In this document: positions 27,511 through 36,145 of the stretch, in pieces | How the letters are laid out: each line of letters starts with the position of its first letter | Numbering within the stretch: the first letter of the stretch is position 1 | Assembly: GCA_934725685.1 (NCBI GenBank) | Contig: CAKVBX010000003.1 | Location: 1-64,000, forward strand | DNA length: 64,000 nt | Direction of reading: 5' to 3' | Source of the DNA: an uncultured Bacilli bacterium | GTDB taxonomy: Bacteria; Bacillota_I; Bacilli_A; RFN20; CAG-288 | Translations under genes and position numbers: made by a program | Notes under the pieces: generated by a model | What the model saw: only the letters and a program-made list of their open reading frames with translations | Told to the model about the DNA's origin: nothing | Databases searched by the model: none

Positions 27511-28385
27511 CCCTCTTATCCCTGCTCGACGAATATTCCGTCTATCTCCTTTCCGAAAAGGCGCTGTCAGAGAAGACCTACCAGGCCTATCAGAAGGATC
27601 TCCATGATTTCCTCACTGTCGTATCAAATAAGGAACTTCAGGATCTGTCGGATGAAGATATTGCGAAGTACCGTACCTGGTTGGAGAACCAAGGGTATGC
27701 CAGAAAGACCATGACGAGGAAAATTACCTCGCTCCGCTGTTTTCTTGCCTATGCGGAGAAGGAGAAGGGCATCTCCCTGTCCCTGGATATTCCGCTTCCG
27801 AAGAAGGAGACGAGACTTCCTGTCTATCTGACCGGGGATGAGGTCTCATCAATCCTGAAACAGTGTAAAACAGAGACGGAAACCGGCCTTCTTGACCATA
27901 CGATGATCGCCCTCATGTATTTGACCGGACTCCGCGTTTCGGAGCTTGTAGGACTGAGAACGGACCGCATCTATCTCAAAGGCGGTTATCTCAAAGTCTT
28001 CGGCAAAAGAAACAAGGAACGAATTGTCCCACTCAACGGACAAGCACTGGCCTTAGTCAGGTCCTATCAAAGCCGGTACCGGAATGCCATCAAAGACAAT
28101 CCGCTGCTCTTCTTCGTCCATCCCGACGGAAAACCGGTGAGCCGTCAGTACTTCTTCCTTCACCTGAAGGAATGTGCCAAAGAAGCCGGAATCACCAAGA
28201 AAATCTCTCCTCACACTCTGCGTCATTCTTTTGCGACCGCCCTGCTTCTTTCCGGAGCCACCCTTGTCCAGGTCCAGGCACTGCTCGGACACGAAAACAT
28301 CAAGACGACGGCAATCTACACCCATCTTACTGATTTGAAGGAGAAAGAAGTATATAATGATTGTTGGAAGAAAAAGAACAAATGA
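27507..28385 (+). CDS. xerD: Tyrosine recombinase XerC/XerD
   Basis: The 292-residue recombinase has an N-terminal SAM-like domain (1-105) and a catalytic domain with R in TGLRVSELVGL, K in KVFGKRNKERIVPL, H-R in SPHTLRHSFATALLLSGAT, H in LLGHENIKTTAIY and the tyrosine in the same IYTHL segment. It resolves chromosome dimers at dif. The length and absence of mobile-element context support a housekeeping Xer rather than an integrase; the subtype (XerC or XerD) is uncertain. It overlaps dinB by 4 nt and is followed by deoB after 19 nt. Confidence 0.88.
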   Translation: MTLLSLLDEYSVYLLSEKALSEKTYQAYQKDLHDFLTVVSNKELQDLSDEDIAKYRTWLENQGYARKTMTRKITSLRCFLAYAEKEKGISLSLDIPLPKKETRLPVYLTGDEVSSILKQCKTETETGLLDHTMIALMYLTGLRVSELVGLRTDRIYLKGGYLKVFGKRNKERIVPLNGQALALVRSYQSRYRNAIKDNPLLFFVHPDGKPVSRQYFFLHLKECAKEAGITKKISPHTLRHSFATALLLSGATLVQVQALLGHENIKTTAIYTHLTDLKEKEVYNDCWKKKNK

Positions 28386-28404
28386 ACCTCAGAAAGGAGA
28401 GACT

Positions 28405-29616
28405 ATGAAGAAATTCAGAAGAATGTTCGTGATTGTCATGGATTCGGTCGGTATCGGGGCGGAACCCGATGCGGACCGCTTCTTTAACGGCAGTCACAAT
28501 GATGTCGGATCCAACACCTGGGTCCATATCGCCGAAAAGAAGAACGGGCTTCATGTCCCAACCATGGAGGCACTCGGACTTCATGATCTCGCCCCAGTCC
28601 TCGGAACGGAAGAAGTGAACCATCCCCATTCCTATGTCCAGACGCTCCGCGAAGCGAGCAACGGCAAGGATACTCTGACCGGGCACTGGGAGATGATGGG
28701 AATCCTGACCGAGCATCCGCTTGTCACCTTCACCGACACCGGTTTCCCGAAAGAGCTCCTCGATGAGCTTTCTGTACGTACCGGAAGAAAATTGATCGGA
28801 AACTATTCTCAGTCCGGGACCGTCATCCTCGATGAACTGGGAGAACAGTCCATTCGGGAAAAGAGTCTCATCATCTATACTTCCGCGGATTCGGTCCTTC
28901 AGCTCGCCGCCAATATTGATGTGATTCCTCTTGAGGAACTCTATCGTGACTGCGAAATTGCAAGAGAGATTACCCGGAAGGAAGAATGGAGAGTCGGCCG
29001 TGTCATCGCCCGTCCGTTCGTCGGTACTGAGAAAGGTCACTTTAAGCGGACTACCGACAGAAGAGACTACGCTTTACAACCGAATGGCAGCACATCGCTC
29101 GACGATTTGATTGCCGCTTCGAAGGAAGTCATCGCGGTAGGAAAGATCCACGATATCTTTGCCGGCCGTGGCATGAACGAATCCTACCATATCGACAGCA
29201 ATCATGACGGTATGATGAAAACCCTCGACATTATGAAGAACCGGGACTTCGAAGGTCTCTGCTTCGTCAACCTGGCCGACTTCGATGTCTTATACGGACA
29301 CCGCCGCAATCCAATTGGCTACGGAGATTGCATCGAGGAGTTCGATCGGGATCTCAAGGGAATCATCGATGCCATGAAAGCGGATGACTGCCTGATGATC
29401 ACTGCCGACCACGGCAATGATCCGACCTGGTGGGGGACGGATCACACCAGAGAACGTGTTCCGCTCATCACCTATTCTCCTTCCTATGAACACGGAAGAA
29501 GAATCGAAGAACGCGATACCTTCGGCTGCATCGGAAAAACAATCCTGAAGAACTTCGGTGTCAAACCGAGCGAGAACGAAATCGGTACTGTCATCGACGA
29601 ACTTCTGGAAGACTGA
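28405..29616 (+). CDS. deoB: Phosphopentomutase
   Basis: The 403-residue alkaline-phosphatase-superfamily enzyme interconverts ribose-1-P and ribose-5-P (and deoxy forms) in nucleoside salvage. Metal/active-site segments are VIVMDSVGIGAEPDA at the N-terminus, GKDTLTGHWEMMG (phospho-accepting threonine region), VNLADFDVLYGHRRN and ITADHGNDPTWWGTDHTRE. The ATG at 28405 has AAAGGAG about 6 nt upstream; an ATG at 28357 lies inside xerD. It is the last gene of the + strand run and is followed by a terminator. Confidence 0.96.
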   Translation: MKKFRRMFVIVMDSVGIGAEPDADRFFNGSHNDVGSNTWVHIAEKKNGLHVPTMEALGLHDLAPVLGTEEVNHPHSYVQTLREASNGKDTLTGHWEMMGILTEHPLVTFTDTGFPKELLDELSVRTGRKLIGNYSQSGTVILDELGEQSIREKSLIIYTSADSVLQLAANIDVIPLEELYRDCEIAREITRKEEWRVGRVIARPFVGTEKGHFKRTTDRRDYALQPNGSTSLDDLIAASKEVIAVGKIHDIFAGRGMNESYHIDSNHDGMMKTLDIMKNRDFEGLCFVNLADFDVLYGHRRNPIGYGDCIEEFDRDLKGIIDAMKADDCLMITADHGNDPTWWGTDHTRERVPLITYSPSYEHGRRIEERDTFGCIGKTILKNFGVKPSENEIGTVIDELLED

Positions 29617-29628
29617 TTCCACAATAGG

Positions 29629-29662
29629 CTCTCTGCTTCTGAAAAGAGGCGGAGAGTTTTTT
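29629..29662 (+). terminator. deoB operon terminator
   Basis: CTCTCTGC/GCGGAGAG (29629-29636 and 29649-29656, one G-U pair) is followed by TTTTTT. Confidence 0.85.
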
Positions 29663-30176
29663 GATGGCCAAAATTGTTATAGTGTTTAATTAGTACTAGA
29701 TACAAACTAAATATAAGCGTTCAACAATTTTTCATATAGTAGAAATGTAGTACTAGTTAAGTACTAAAATAATAAACTACAAAAAGAGATTGCTTTAGGT
29801 AGATAAGGTTCTCTTGGAAAGCCAATTTTTTTAATTAGTAATAAACTAGCACTACTTAAATACTAATTTGGAGTATTCGGAATTATTAGATTTTCTTGTT
29901 AACATAATATCCATTATACGAACAAGGTTGGCCAGAGCAGATAAAGTAATTTCTTACGTGATTGGCCACCAATTGATCACTATTCCTAATAATTTGTCTT
30001 ATCAAATTTTCTACTAATTATATACTAATTTTTAATCATTCAAAAAAGAGGACACTTTATCGTGTCCTCGATTTTTTAGTAAATTTGAAATTAGTGCTTA
30101 ACTAGTACTATTTTGCTACTAAAGTTTCAAATATCAAAAATTAGAATTCTAGTAATAAAATAGTACTATATTACTA
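29663..30176. repeat. AT-rich convergent spacer with repeated TAGTACTA palindromes
   Basis: About 510 nt lie between convergent deoB and mtnN with no gene. The region is far richer in A+T than the rest of the window. The self-complementary octamer TAGTACTA occurs four times, at 29691, 29748, 30103 and 30161. Spacings within the left and right pairs are 57 and 58 nt. The segment TAGTACTAGTTAAGTACTAA (29748-29767) is repeated in inverse at 30091-30110 with 19 of 20 matches. Related sequences occur near 29833-29867 (ACTAGCACTACTTAAATACT) and 30010-30030. The function is unknown; a protein-binding array or the remains of a mobile element are possible. Confidence 0.7.
30042..30069 (-). terminator. 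Terminator downstream of mtnN
   Basis: The perfect stem GAGGACAC/GTGTCCTC (30048-30055 and 30062-30069) has T-runs on both strands. It lies 108 nt beyond the mtnN stop, inside the AT-rich repeat region, and can act in both directions. Confidence 0.85.
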
Positions 30177-30863
30177 CTATTTCTTGGAAAGTCCAATAAT
30201 CATCTCTAAAGCCAACTTACCGGCACGGTTCGAAGCCTGGACAAGACGCTTCTCATAAGTGGTCTTGTTCTCTTCGCAATTCGGATCATCAGAGATGGTA
30301 CGGATGATGACATACGGAAGCTTACTCATGTAAGCGACCTGACCGACCGCAGCCGATTCCATGTCACAGGCCACCGGATTATCAAAGTCCTCATAGACAC
30401 TGGAAGAGAGATTGTCCTTCGTGACAAAGGTGTCTCCGGAAAGGACGAGACCGGTCTTGATGTACTTCCTGTTCAGAGAGAGTGCAATCGTCACCGCCTG
30501 ATCATCGCAAGAAAAATAAAGAGGCATCGAACACATCTGACCGCGCTTATAACCGAAGGCGACAACATCGACATCGTGGTAAGCACACTTCGTGGCGACA
30601 AAGGTATCGAGCGGTTTCAGTTCCTTGGAGATGGATCCGGCCACACCGATGTTGATGATTTCGTCGACTTGGAAGTTTTGCAAAAACGTACCGAGCCTGT
30701 AGGCCATCGAGACTTTGCCAATCCCGCCGATCATGCCGTAGATGATATAGTCTTTCCCTTCATAGATGGAAATCGGGCCGATTTTCCTGACATCCGTCAA
30801 GGTTGAGAAAAGCCCGTCGAGTTCTTCTTTCTGGGCTGCGACGACAAGGAAACGTTTTGCCAT
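30177..30863 (-). CDS. mtnN: 5'-methylthioadenosine/S-adenosylhomocysteine nucleosidase
   Basis: The 228-residue nucleosidase has the catalytic glutamate in VVAAQKEELDGL (about E13), the NIGVAGSISKEL loop, VLSGDTFVTKDN and ACDMESAAVGQVAY, then VIIRTISDDPN with the catalytic aspartate. It hydrolyses the by-products of methylation and polyamine synthesis and supports SAM recycling. AAGGA precedes the ATG by 9 nt. It starts 2 nt after the rsfS stop and is the last gene of the yqeH-nadD/yqeK-rsfS operon, an order common in Bacillota. Confidence 0.95.
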   Translation of the reverse strand: MAKRFLVVAAQKEELDGLFSTLTDVRKIGPISIYEGKDYIIYGMIGGIGKVSMAYRLGTFLQNFQVDEIINIGVAGSISKELKPLDTFVATKCAYHDVDVVAFGYKRGQMCSMPLYFSCDDQAVTIALSLNRKYIKTGLVLSGDTFVTKDNLSSSVYEDFDNPVACDMESAAVGQVAYMSKLPYVIIRTISDDPNCEENKTTYEKRLVQASNRAGKLALEMIIGLSKK

Positions 30864-30865
30864 CT

Positions 30866-31309
30866 TCAGAATTCCTTGTTTTCTTTCTTTCTTCTGCGAT
30901 AGACGGGTTCCTCCGTCACTTTGACGATCTTGTGGGGGACGTCCTGATACAGCTGATCGAAACCGACTCTTTCGCGTTCTTCCTTGGTGAAGAGCTGAAC
31001 GACAATGTCTTTACAGTCGATCAGCCACCAGTTGGAGTCGTTCTTGCCTTCGACATGATCGACTTCATGGTAATTGTCGTAGATGGTCTCCTTGGCTGTC
31101 TGGACAAGAGCGCGAAGCCTTCTCTCATTCTGGGAAGAGGCGACGACATAGAAGGAAACGAATGGAGAGTTGTTTCTCACGTCGTAGACCACGACATCCT
31201 CTCCGAAGTTATAGGAAAGGTCTTCGGCGATGTGAAGCGGTCTTTTGTTGCGGATTGTCCCTTTGTTTTCGAGGACGAACTTCTTTTTTGCATTGGTTTT
31301 CTTAAGCAT
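30866..31309 (-). CDS. rsfS: Ribosomal silencing factor RsfS
   Basis: The 147-residue protein carries the RsfS/DUF143 core: HIAEDLSYNFGEDVVVYDVR, PFVSFYVVASSQNERRLRAL and NWWLIDCKDIVVQLFTKEER followed by VGFDQLY. It binds L14 and blocks subunit joining when nutrients are short. Starting at 31309 it has AAGGAG 7 nt upstream overlapping the end of the upstream fusion gene. A basic N-terminal extension of about 25 residues and a lysine/arginine-rich tail (RRRKKENKEF) are longer than usual. The place after yqeK matches other Bacillota. Confidence 0.92.
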   Translation of the reverse strand: MLKKTNAKKKFVLENKGTIRNKRPLHIAEDLSYNFGEDVVVYDVRNNSPFVSFYVVASSQNERRLRALVQTAKETIYDNYHEVDHVEGKNDSNWWLIDCKDIVVQLFTKEERERVGFDQLYQDVPHKIVKVTEEPVYRRRKKENKEF

Positions 31310-31313
31310 GGTT

Positions 31314-32318
31314 TTACTCCTTATCATTCAGATAGTATTCGTATTTCTCACGGGCGAGAGGATATTCTTTGTAATCGATTCCCCGGCTTTTGAAATATTC
31401 GACCTGTTTACGGACGAGATAGAGAAAGCCCTCGTCGAGATTCTCCATGCATCGTCTTCTTTTTTCTTCGGTTTCGAATTCCCTGAGCGGTTCCACTTCA
31501 TCGGAAGCATAGAGACACTTCATATACTCCGTCATGGAAGCTTTGCCCGTACAATGGAATTCGATCATGTCGATGACATCCTTCGGCGCATGATAGCGAG
31601 TCTTAGCCAGATACGCTCCGATGAACTGATGGATGGCATAGCTTGGACATGGGGTATACTGCGGAAAGTACTCTTTTACGATTGCCTCGGCTTTCCCGAG
31701 CGGAAAATCCTTGGCGATGTCGTGAAGGAGACCTGCGTGATAGCAGAGAATCGGGTCCAGGCCGTTTTTCTCTCCCATCTGATAAGCAGTCTTTGCAACG
31801 GAGAGAGAGTGCCGGAAACGGTGTTCCGAGACGCTTCCTTTGATATCTCCGGTAAAATACCCACCCGCTTCAGAGAGGGCGTCCAGGACCGGCTTTTCCG
31901 TCCATAGATACTGTCCGGTTCTGATTTCTTTGGCCTGTCTTCTTCCGAGATACCGAAGTCTTGCGTGTACAAGATCCGTTGCGAGAATTCTTTCGGACAG
32001 AAGAAGAACATGGTCAGAGGCAGAATCCGTCCCATTGAGGAACGATATTTTCTCCCCTTCCTCGAGCACGAAGTAATCCTCTTCCCGGTTCTCAAGGAAT
32101 CGTTCTCTTGCTTCTTGAAGGGACACAAAGACGGAATCCGGATAGAGGGAACGAATCATCGTTTCCCTCAGGGAAAGGGATGCGACACCATCCAAGAGAA
32201 CAAAAGATACCCTTTCCTCTCCGTTGAGACAAGGAAAATAGGCAGATCGGTGCGCAAGGAAGTGAATGTCGCTTTCCGTGATGGGATCAAAGGGGGAGAG
32301 AAAGTAAAGTTTTCTCAT
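31314..32318 (-). CDS. yqeK: NadD-like (degenerate) / YqeK HD-hydrolase fusion
   Basis: The 334-residue protein has two parts. Residues about 165-334 form a YqeK HD domain: EHRFRHSLSVAKTAYQM (H170), AGLLHDIAKDFP (H199-D200), HQFIGAYLAKTRY and IEFHCTGKASMTEYMKCLYA. YqeK proteins split Ap4A symmetrically. Residues 1-155 align with nicotinate-mononucleotide adenylyltransferase NadD: KLYFLSPFDPITESDIHFLA matches the start GGTFDPxHxGHl but has lost both histidines, and the late ISSTxIR signature is unrecognisable. NadD-YqeK fusions occur in mollicutes. Here the transferase half looks inactive. Start overlaps the yqeH stop (ATGA). Confidence 0.82.
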   Translation of the reverse strand: MRKLYFLSPFDPITESDIHFLAHRSAYFPCLNGEERVSFVLLDGVASLSLRETMIRSLYPDSVFVSLQEARERFLENREEDYFVLEEGEKISFLNGTDSASDHVLLLSERILATDLVHARLRYLGRRQAKEIRTGQYLWTEKPVLDALSEAGGYFTGDIKGSVSEHRFRHSLSVAKTAYQMGEKNGLDPILCYHAGLLHDIAKDFPLGKAEAIVKEYFPQYTPCPSYAIHQFIGAYLAKTRYHAPKDVIDMIEFHCTGKASMTEYMKCLYASDEVEPLREFETEEKRRRCMENLDEGFLYLVRKQVEYFKSRGIDYKEYPLAREKYEYYLNDKE

Positions 32319-33475
32319 TCTTTTGTGAGGGCGTTACTCTCCAGGAGCACTTCGACCGACTTCGGGACATAGACATCGATGGTCTGTCCTCTTCCCGGGA
32401 ATTCGACAAACCCTAAGCCGTTGATGACGATGCGGTTGATGGTAGAATCGAAGGCGGTCAGGGTAACCTTCTTAAGGTCCTCACTCTTATGGATTTTCTC
32501 TGTTCTTGTCGAGAGATTCACATTCTCGGAAAGACTCATGAGCAGTTCGTCGGCCTTGCCAATCTTGCTTCTCTGAAGGGTCAGATCGTTGGACTTGTAA
32601 AAAGTGAAGGTCGTCTTGTCGCCCTTTACGAAATCGAGGCGGGCGAGATTGGAGAAAAGGAAAGACTGGCCTTCCTTGCTCGGATAGCTCTCCGGACGGA
32701 CTAAGGAACGTGGGAGGACATATTTGATGATGGAAGGTTCCAAGAAGGAGACGATAGAATCGGAATTGTAGATGCCGGGAGTGTCGTAGAGATAGGAAGA
32801 CTCATCGAGCGGAATGGAGATGACATCGAGGGTCGTTCCCGGATAGGGGGAGGTCGTGATCATCTTCTCAGTGGAATTGGAATAGGTGCTCAAAAGGCAG
32901 TTGATGAGGGAAGACTTTCCTACCTGATAGGCGCCCACGAAATAGACGCTCTTGCCGTTTCTGTTCTGGTCGATGGCTTTCATCAGACCGTCGATATTGC
33001 TGCTCTTGGAGCCGGAAGAGGTGATGATGACATCGATGGGCTCGACCCCTTCTTCTTTAAGGAGGGCAGTCGCCCGTTCCCTGAGATAGCTTTCGGAATA
33101 ATTCTTATCGAGAAGGTCTCTCTTGTTGAGGATGACAAGGACACGGTTAGGAAGGTATTTGCCGATGCCTTTGAGCATACTACCATGCAGGGAGAACGCA
33201 TTGAGCACATAGCAGACGAGCGCATTCTCCTCCTTGGCGGAAGAGAGGATGGTGACATAGTCGATGGTGAAGTCACCGTTCGCCTTGTACTTGGAATAAT
33301 GGCGGAGTTTGTAGCAACGTTCGCAGAGGCTGTCCTCTTCGGATTCGAATTTTTCCTTAGGCAAATAGCCGGCCTCATTGGGATCCTGATCCTGCAGGAT
33401 GGCACCGCAACCATAACATCTTTTGACGCGGATTTCGGCGGTCACGCCACTGGTTTTTGATTTTCGGAAGAACAT
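32315..33475 (-). CDS. yqeH: Ribosome biogenesis GTPase YqeH
   Basis: The 386-residue circularly permuted GTPase has an N-terminal zinc finger, RCYGCGAILQ and EEDSLCERCYKLRHY (CxxC...CxxC within residues 19-65). G4 NKRDLL precedes G1 GAYQVGKSSLINCLL and G3 YDTPGIYN, the permuted order typical of YqeH/YlqF proteins. It participates in 30S assembly. AAAGGAG lies 6 nt before the ATG. It is the first gene of a four-gene run ending in mtnN. A TGATAAAAT extended -10 lies about 20 nt upstream, in the 63 nt after parC. Confidence 0.94.
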   Translation of the reverse strand: MFFRKSKTSGVTAEIRVKRCYGCGAILQDQDPNEAGYLPKEKFESEEDSLCERCYKLRHYSKYKANGDFTIDYVTILSSAKEENALVCYVLNAFSLHGSMLKGIGKYLPNRVLVILNKRDLLDKNYSESYLRERATALLKEEGVEPIDVIITSSGSKSSNIDGLMKAIDQNRNGKSVYFVGAYQVGKSSLINCLLSTYSNSTEKMITTSPYPGTTLDVISIPLDESSYLYDTPGIYNSDSIVSFLEPSIIKYVLPRSLVRPESYPSKEGQSFLFSNLARLDFVKGDKTTFTFYKSNDLTLQRSKIGKADELLMSLSENVNLSTRTEKIHKSEDLKKVTLTAFDSTINRIVINGLGFVEFPGRGQTIDVYVPKSVEVLLESNALTKE

Positions 33476-33538
33476 GGATGACTCCTTTCATTTGTTTTCA
33501 TTTTATCATTTCCCTTTGAAGGAAAGGATGACAACCGT

Positions 33539-36145
33539 TTATTTCTTTCCCTTTTCGAAGAGATCAAAGAGAGAGAGCTGGGTTTCGGCGACATCGGGTT
33601 TGGCGCTGACCTTCTTGGTCTTCTGTACGGAAGGCTCTTCCACGATGGTGCTTTCATCGATAGAGGCGCCGAAGTCGTTGAAGCCGAGAACTAAGGATTT
33701 GCCGAGTTTGTCGAGGTTCTCACGGAGTTCGGAATTGGGAGCGTTGGGGGTGAGGGCATCGATATTGACGGCGAAGGAACTATCGAGTGTCGTGACGCTG
33801 ATTGGCTGCCGTTCCTCCTTGTTTCTGCTGATTTTCTGCAGAGTGACGATGGTCCAGGGATTCTTCTTGAGAATCTTGATGAGGTTGGTCTTGTAGCCGA
33901 GACGCTCAGAGGTCTCGATTTCCTGGGACCGGATAAGCCTTGCACCGCGGCGGTCTCCTAAGAGAAGCAACAGGCAGTTCTCCTTGCTCGTCAGGGTGAC
34001 GAGAGAGACAAGAGGCGCATTCTCGATACCGGAGGAGATGGCTTTGACGCCCATGGCGGCCGTAGAGACGACAGGGACTTCTCCTTCGTTGAAACGGCTC
34101 ACTCTTCCTAAGCTGTCGCAGACGATGCAGTCGCTGTTGCCGGAAGAAATGGCGACATCGACAAGGGCGTCGTCCTTTCCGGAAATCTTGCAGGCGCGTA
34201 AGGGCCTCTTGGTCAAGGTGGATTGTTCAAATTCCTCCAAGGGAGTGCGCTTGATTTTGTTCTCCCTAGTCAGCATGAGGACATAGAGTCCCTTCTTGAA
34301 CGTGTCGATGCGGAAACACTTGACGATGCGTTCCTCCGCCTTCAGGGCGATGAGGTTGTTCAGATGCTTCCCTTCCTCTTTCCATTTGAGATCGGAGAGC
34401 ATATGGACCGGAACATAGGCATAGTTTCCGGTATTGGTGAAGAGAAGTAAGGCGCAATGCGTATCGAGAAGTCCGTCATAGACTAAGCGGTCACCCGGTT
34501 TCATCTTCGGAAGATTGTACGGATCGTTTTCGCTCACATTCTTCATGGAAGCCTGATAGGACTTGACGGAAGTGCGCTTGGCGTAGCCGTCGTTGGTGAC
34601 GCAGACATAGACATCTTCCTTGGCGATGAGCTTGGTCTGATCGACCGCCTCGAAGGACTGCTTTTCCTCGAGAATCGTCGTCTTTCTCGGAGTGGAAAAC
34701 TTCATTCTCACTTCCTTGAGAATCTCGATGATAGTCTTATCGAGCTTGTTCGGGTCATTGAGGGCGGTCTCAATGGGCGGGATGATGTTGTGAAGCAAGT
34801 CGTCTTCCTCGTTCTTGAGGGCGACGATATCGGTGTTGGAAAGGCGATACAAGGGCATCATGGCGATGGCTTCGGCCTGACGTTCGGTGAAGCCGAAATC
34901 GTTCTTGAGCATATTCTTCACACCTTCCTTGCCGGAACACTTGCGGATTTTGTCGATTACCTCATTGAGGATGGAGTAAGCCTTCATGTAACCGGAGACA
35001 ATTTCCAGGCGGTCCTTTGCGGCCTTCAGGTCATATTGGAAGGCTTTGGTGGAGACATCACGCTGGTGGGCAATGAAGGCATCAATCAGATCGACTAGGG
35101 GCATCTTTCTGGGATGCCCATGGTCGATGGCGAGGAAGTTGCAGCCGATTGTCGTGCGGAGAGCACCCTTGGACTGGAGATACGTAAGAATGGCTCTCGG
35201 GTCGGCACCTTCCTTGATCTGAATGACGATGTTGACGTCATCCTTGGCGGATTCATCGATGATTTCGGTGATGTTGTCGAGGCGGTCGGTCTCCTTTCTC
35301 TTGATGAGGGAAGAGACGAGGTCGTTCTTGATGACACCGTACGGAATCTCGGTGATGACGATGGCATTTTCGCCTTCATCGATATGGGTTCTGCAGTAGA
35401 GGTAGAACGTTCCGGAACCCGTCTCATAGAGGGAACGCAAGGCCTCCTTGTCATCGATCACACCGCCAGTCGGAAAATCCGGACCGGGGACCTTTTCCAT
35501 CAGTTCGGAAAGGGAAACTTTCTTATGGTTGATGCGGTAGATGACGGCATCAATGATTTCCGCCAGATTGTGCGGCGGAATATAGGTCGTGGAACCGACG
35601 GCGATACCGCTGGTACCATTGACTAGCAGGTTCGGGAAACGGGAAGGAAGTACGGTCGGTTCGAGGGCTTTGTCGTCGAAAGTCGGAACCATGCGGACGG
35701 TGTTTTTATCCAGATCCATGCACAGATATTCGCTGAGCTTGGAAAGCTTGGCTTCGGTGTAACGGTTTGCGGCTGGCGGATCGTCATCGAGGGAGCCGTT
35801 GTTTCCCTGGAAAGTGACGAGTGGGGCCTCCATTTTCCAAGGCTGGGAAAGGTGGACGAGAGCATCATAAATGGAAGCATCGCCGTGCGGATGGAAATGG
35901 CCCATGACGTTACCGACGATGGTGGCGCATTTGACCGTCTCCTTGCTGTTGAGATAGCCTTTGTCGAACATGTCGTAGATAATACGGCGTTGGACAGGCT
36001 TAAGACCGTCTCGCGCATCCGGAATGGCACGGTCGGTGATGACTTCCTTGGCGTAGCGGTTGAAGGCACCGATGAGGACATCGGACATATCTGATTCAAC
36101 GATGTTTTCCTGATATCTTAGAATCTCTTTTTTCTTACTTTTCAT
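33539..36145 (-). CDS. parC: DNA topoisomerase IV subunit A
   Basis: The 868-residue type IIA subunit has DGLKPVQRRIIYDMFDKGY, GNVMGHFHPHGDASIYDALV and the catalytic tyrosine in DDDPPAANRYTEAKLSKL (about Y125). Six-bladed C-terminal repeats are visible through short G-rich turns such as KISGKDDALVDVAISSGNSD and DSLGRVSRFNEGEVPV. Topo IV decatenates daughter chromosomes. ParC rather than GyrA is chosen because its partner's toprim segment is ParE-like and because the C-terminal GyrA box is not seen. It overlaps parE by 11 nt, with GAGGTGG before the ATG. Confidence 0.92.
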   Translation of the reverse strand: MKSKKKEILRYQENIVESDMSDVLIGAFNRYAKEVITDRAIPDARDGLKPVQRRIIYDMFDKGYLNSKETVKCATIVGNVMGHFHPHGDASIYDALVHLSQPWKMEAPLVTFQGNNGSLDDDPPAANRYTEAKLSKLSEYLCMDLDKNTVRMVPTFDDKALEPTVLPSRFPNLLVNGTSGIAVGSTTYIPPHNLAEIIDAVIYRINHKKVSLSELMEKVPGPDFPTGGVIDDKEALRSLYETGSGTFYLYCRTHIDEGENAIVITEIPYGVIKNDLVSSLIKRKETDRLDNITEIIDESAKDDVNIVIQIKEGADPRAILTYLQSKGALRTTIGCNFLAIDHGHPRKMPLVDLIDAFIAHQRDVSTKAFQYDLKAAKDRLEIVSGYMKAYSILNEVIDKIRKCSGKEGVKNMLKNDFGFTERQAEAIAMMPLYRLSNTDIVALKNEEDDLLHNIIPPIETALNDPNKLDKTIIEILKEVRMKFSTPRKTTILEEKQSFEAVDQTKLIAKEDVYVCVTNDGYAKRTSVKSYQASMKNVSENDPYNLPKMKPGDRLVYDGLLDTHCALLLFTNTGNYAYVPVHMLSDLKWKEEGKHLNNLIALKAEERIVKCFRIDTFKKGLYVLMLTRENKIKRTPLEEFEQSTLTKRPLRACKISGKDDALVDVAISSGNSDCIVCDSLGRVSRFNEGEVPVVSTAAMGVKAISSGIENAPLVSLVTLTSKENCLLLLLGDRRGARLIRSQEIETSERLGYKTNLIKILKKNPWTIVTLQKISRNKEERQPISVTTLDSSFAVNIDALTPNAPNSELRENLDKLGKSLVLGFNDFGASIDESTIVEEPSVQKTKKVSAKPDVAETQLSLFDLFEKGKK

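Noticed and set aside
27507..28385. Phage or integron integrase
   Set aside because: It lies in a repair/salvage operon with overlapping starts and has no att sites or mobile genes nearby; a housekeeping Xer protein fits better.
29663..30176. Chromosomal replication origin in the AT-rich spacer
   Set aside because: No DnaA boxes (TTATCCACA type) were seen and no dnaA or dnaN is adjacent.
29663..30176. CRISPR array
   Set aside because: Repeats are short, irregular and palindromic, and no cas gene is present.
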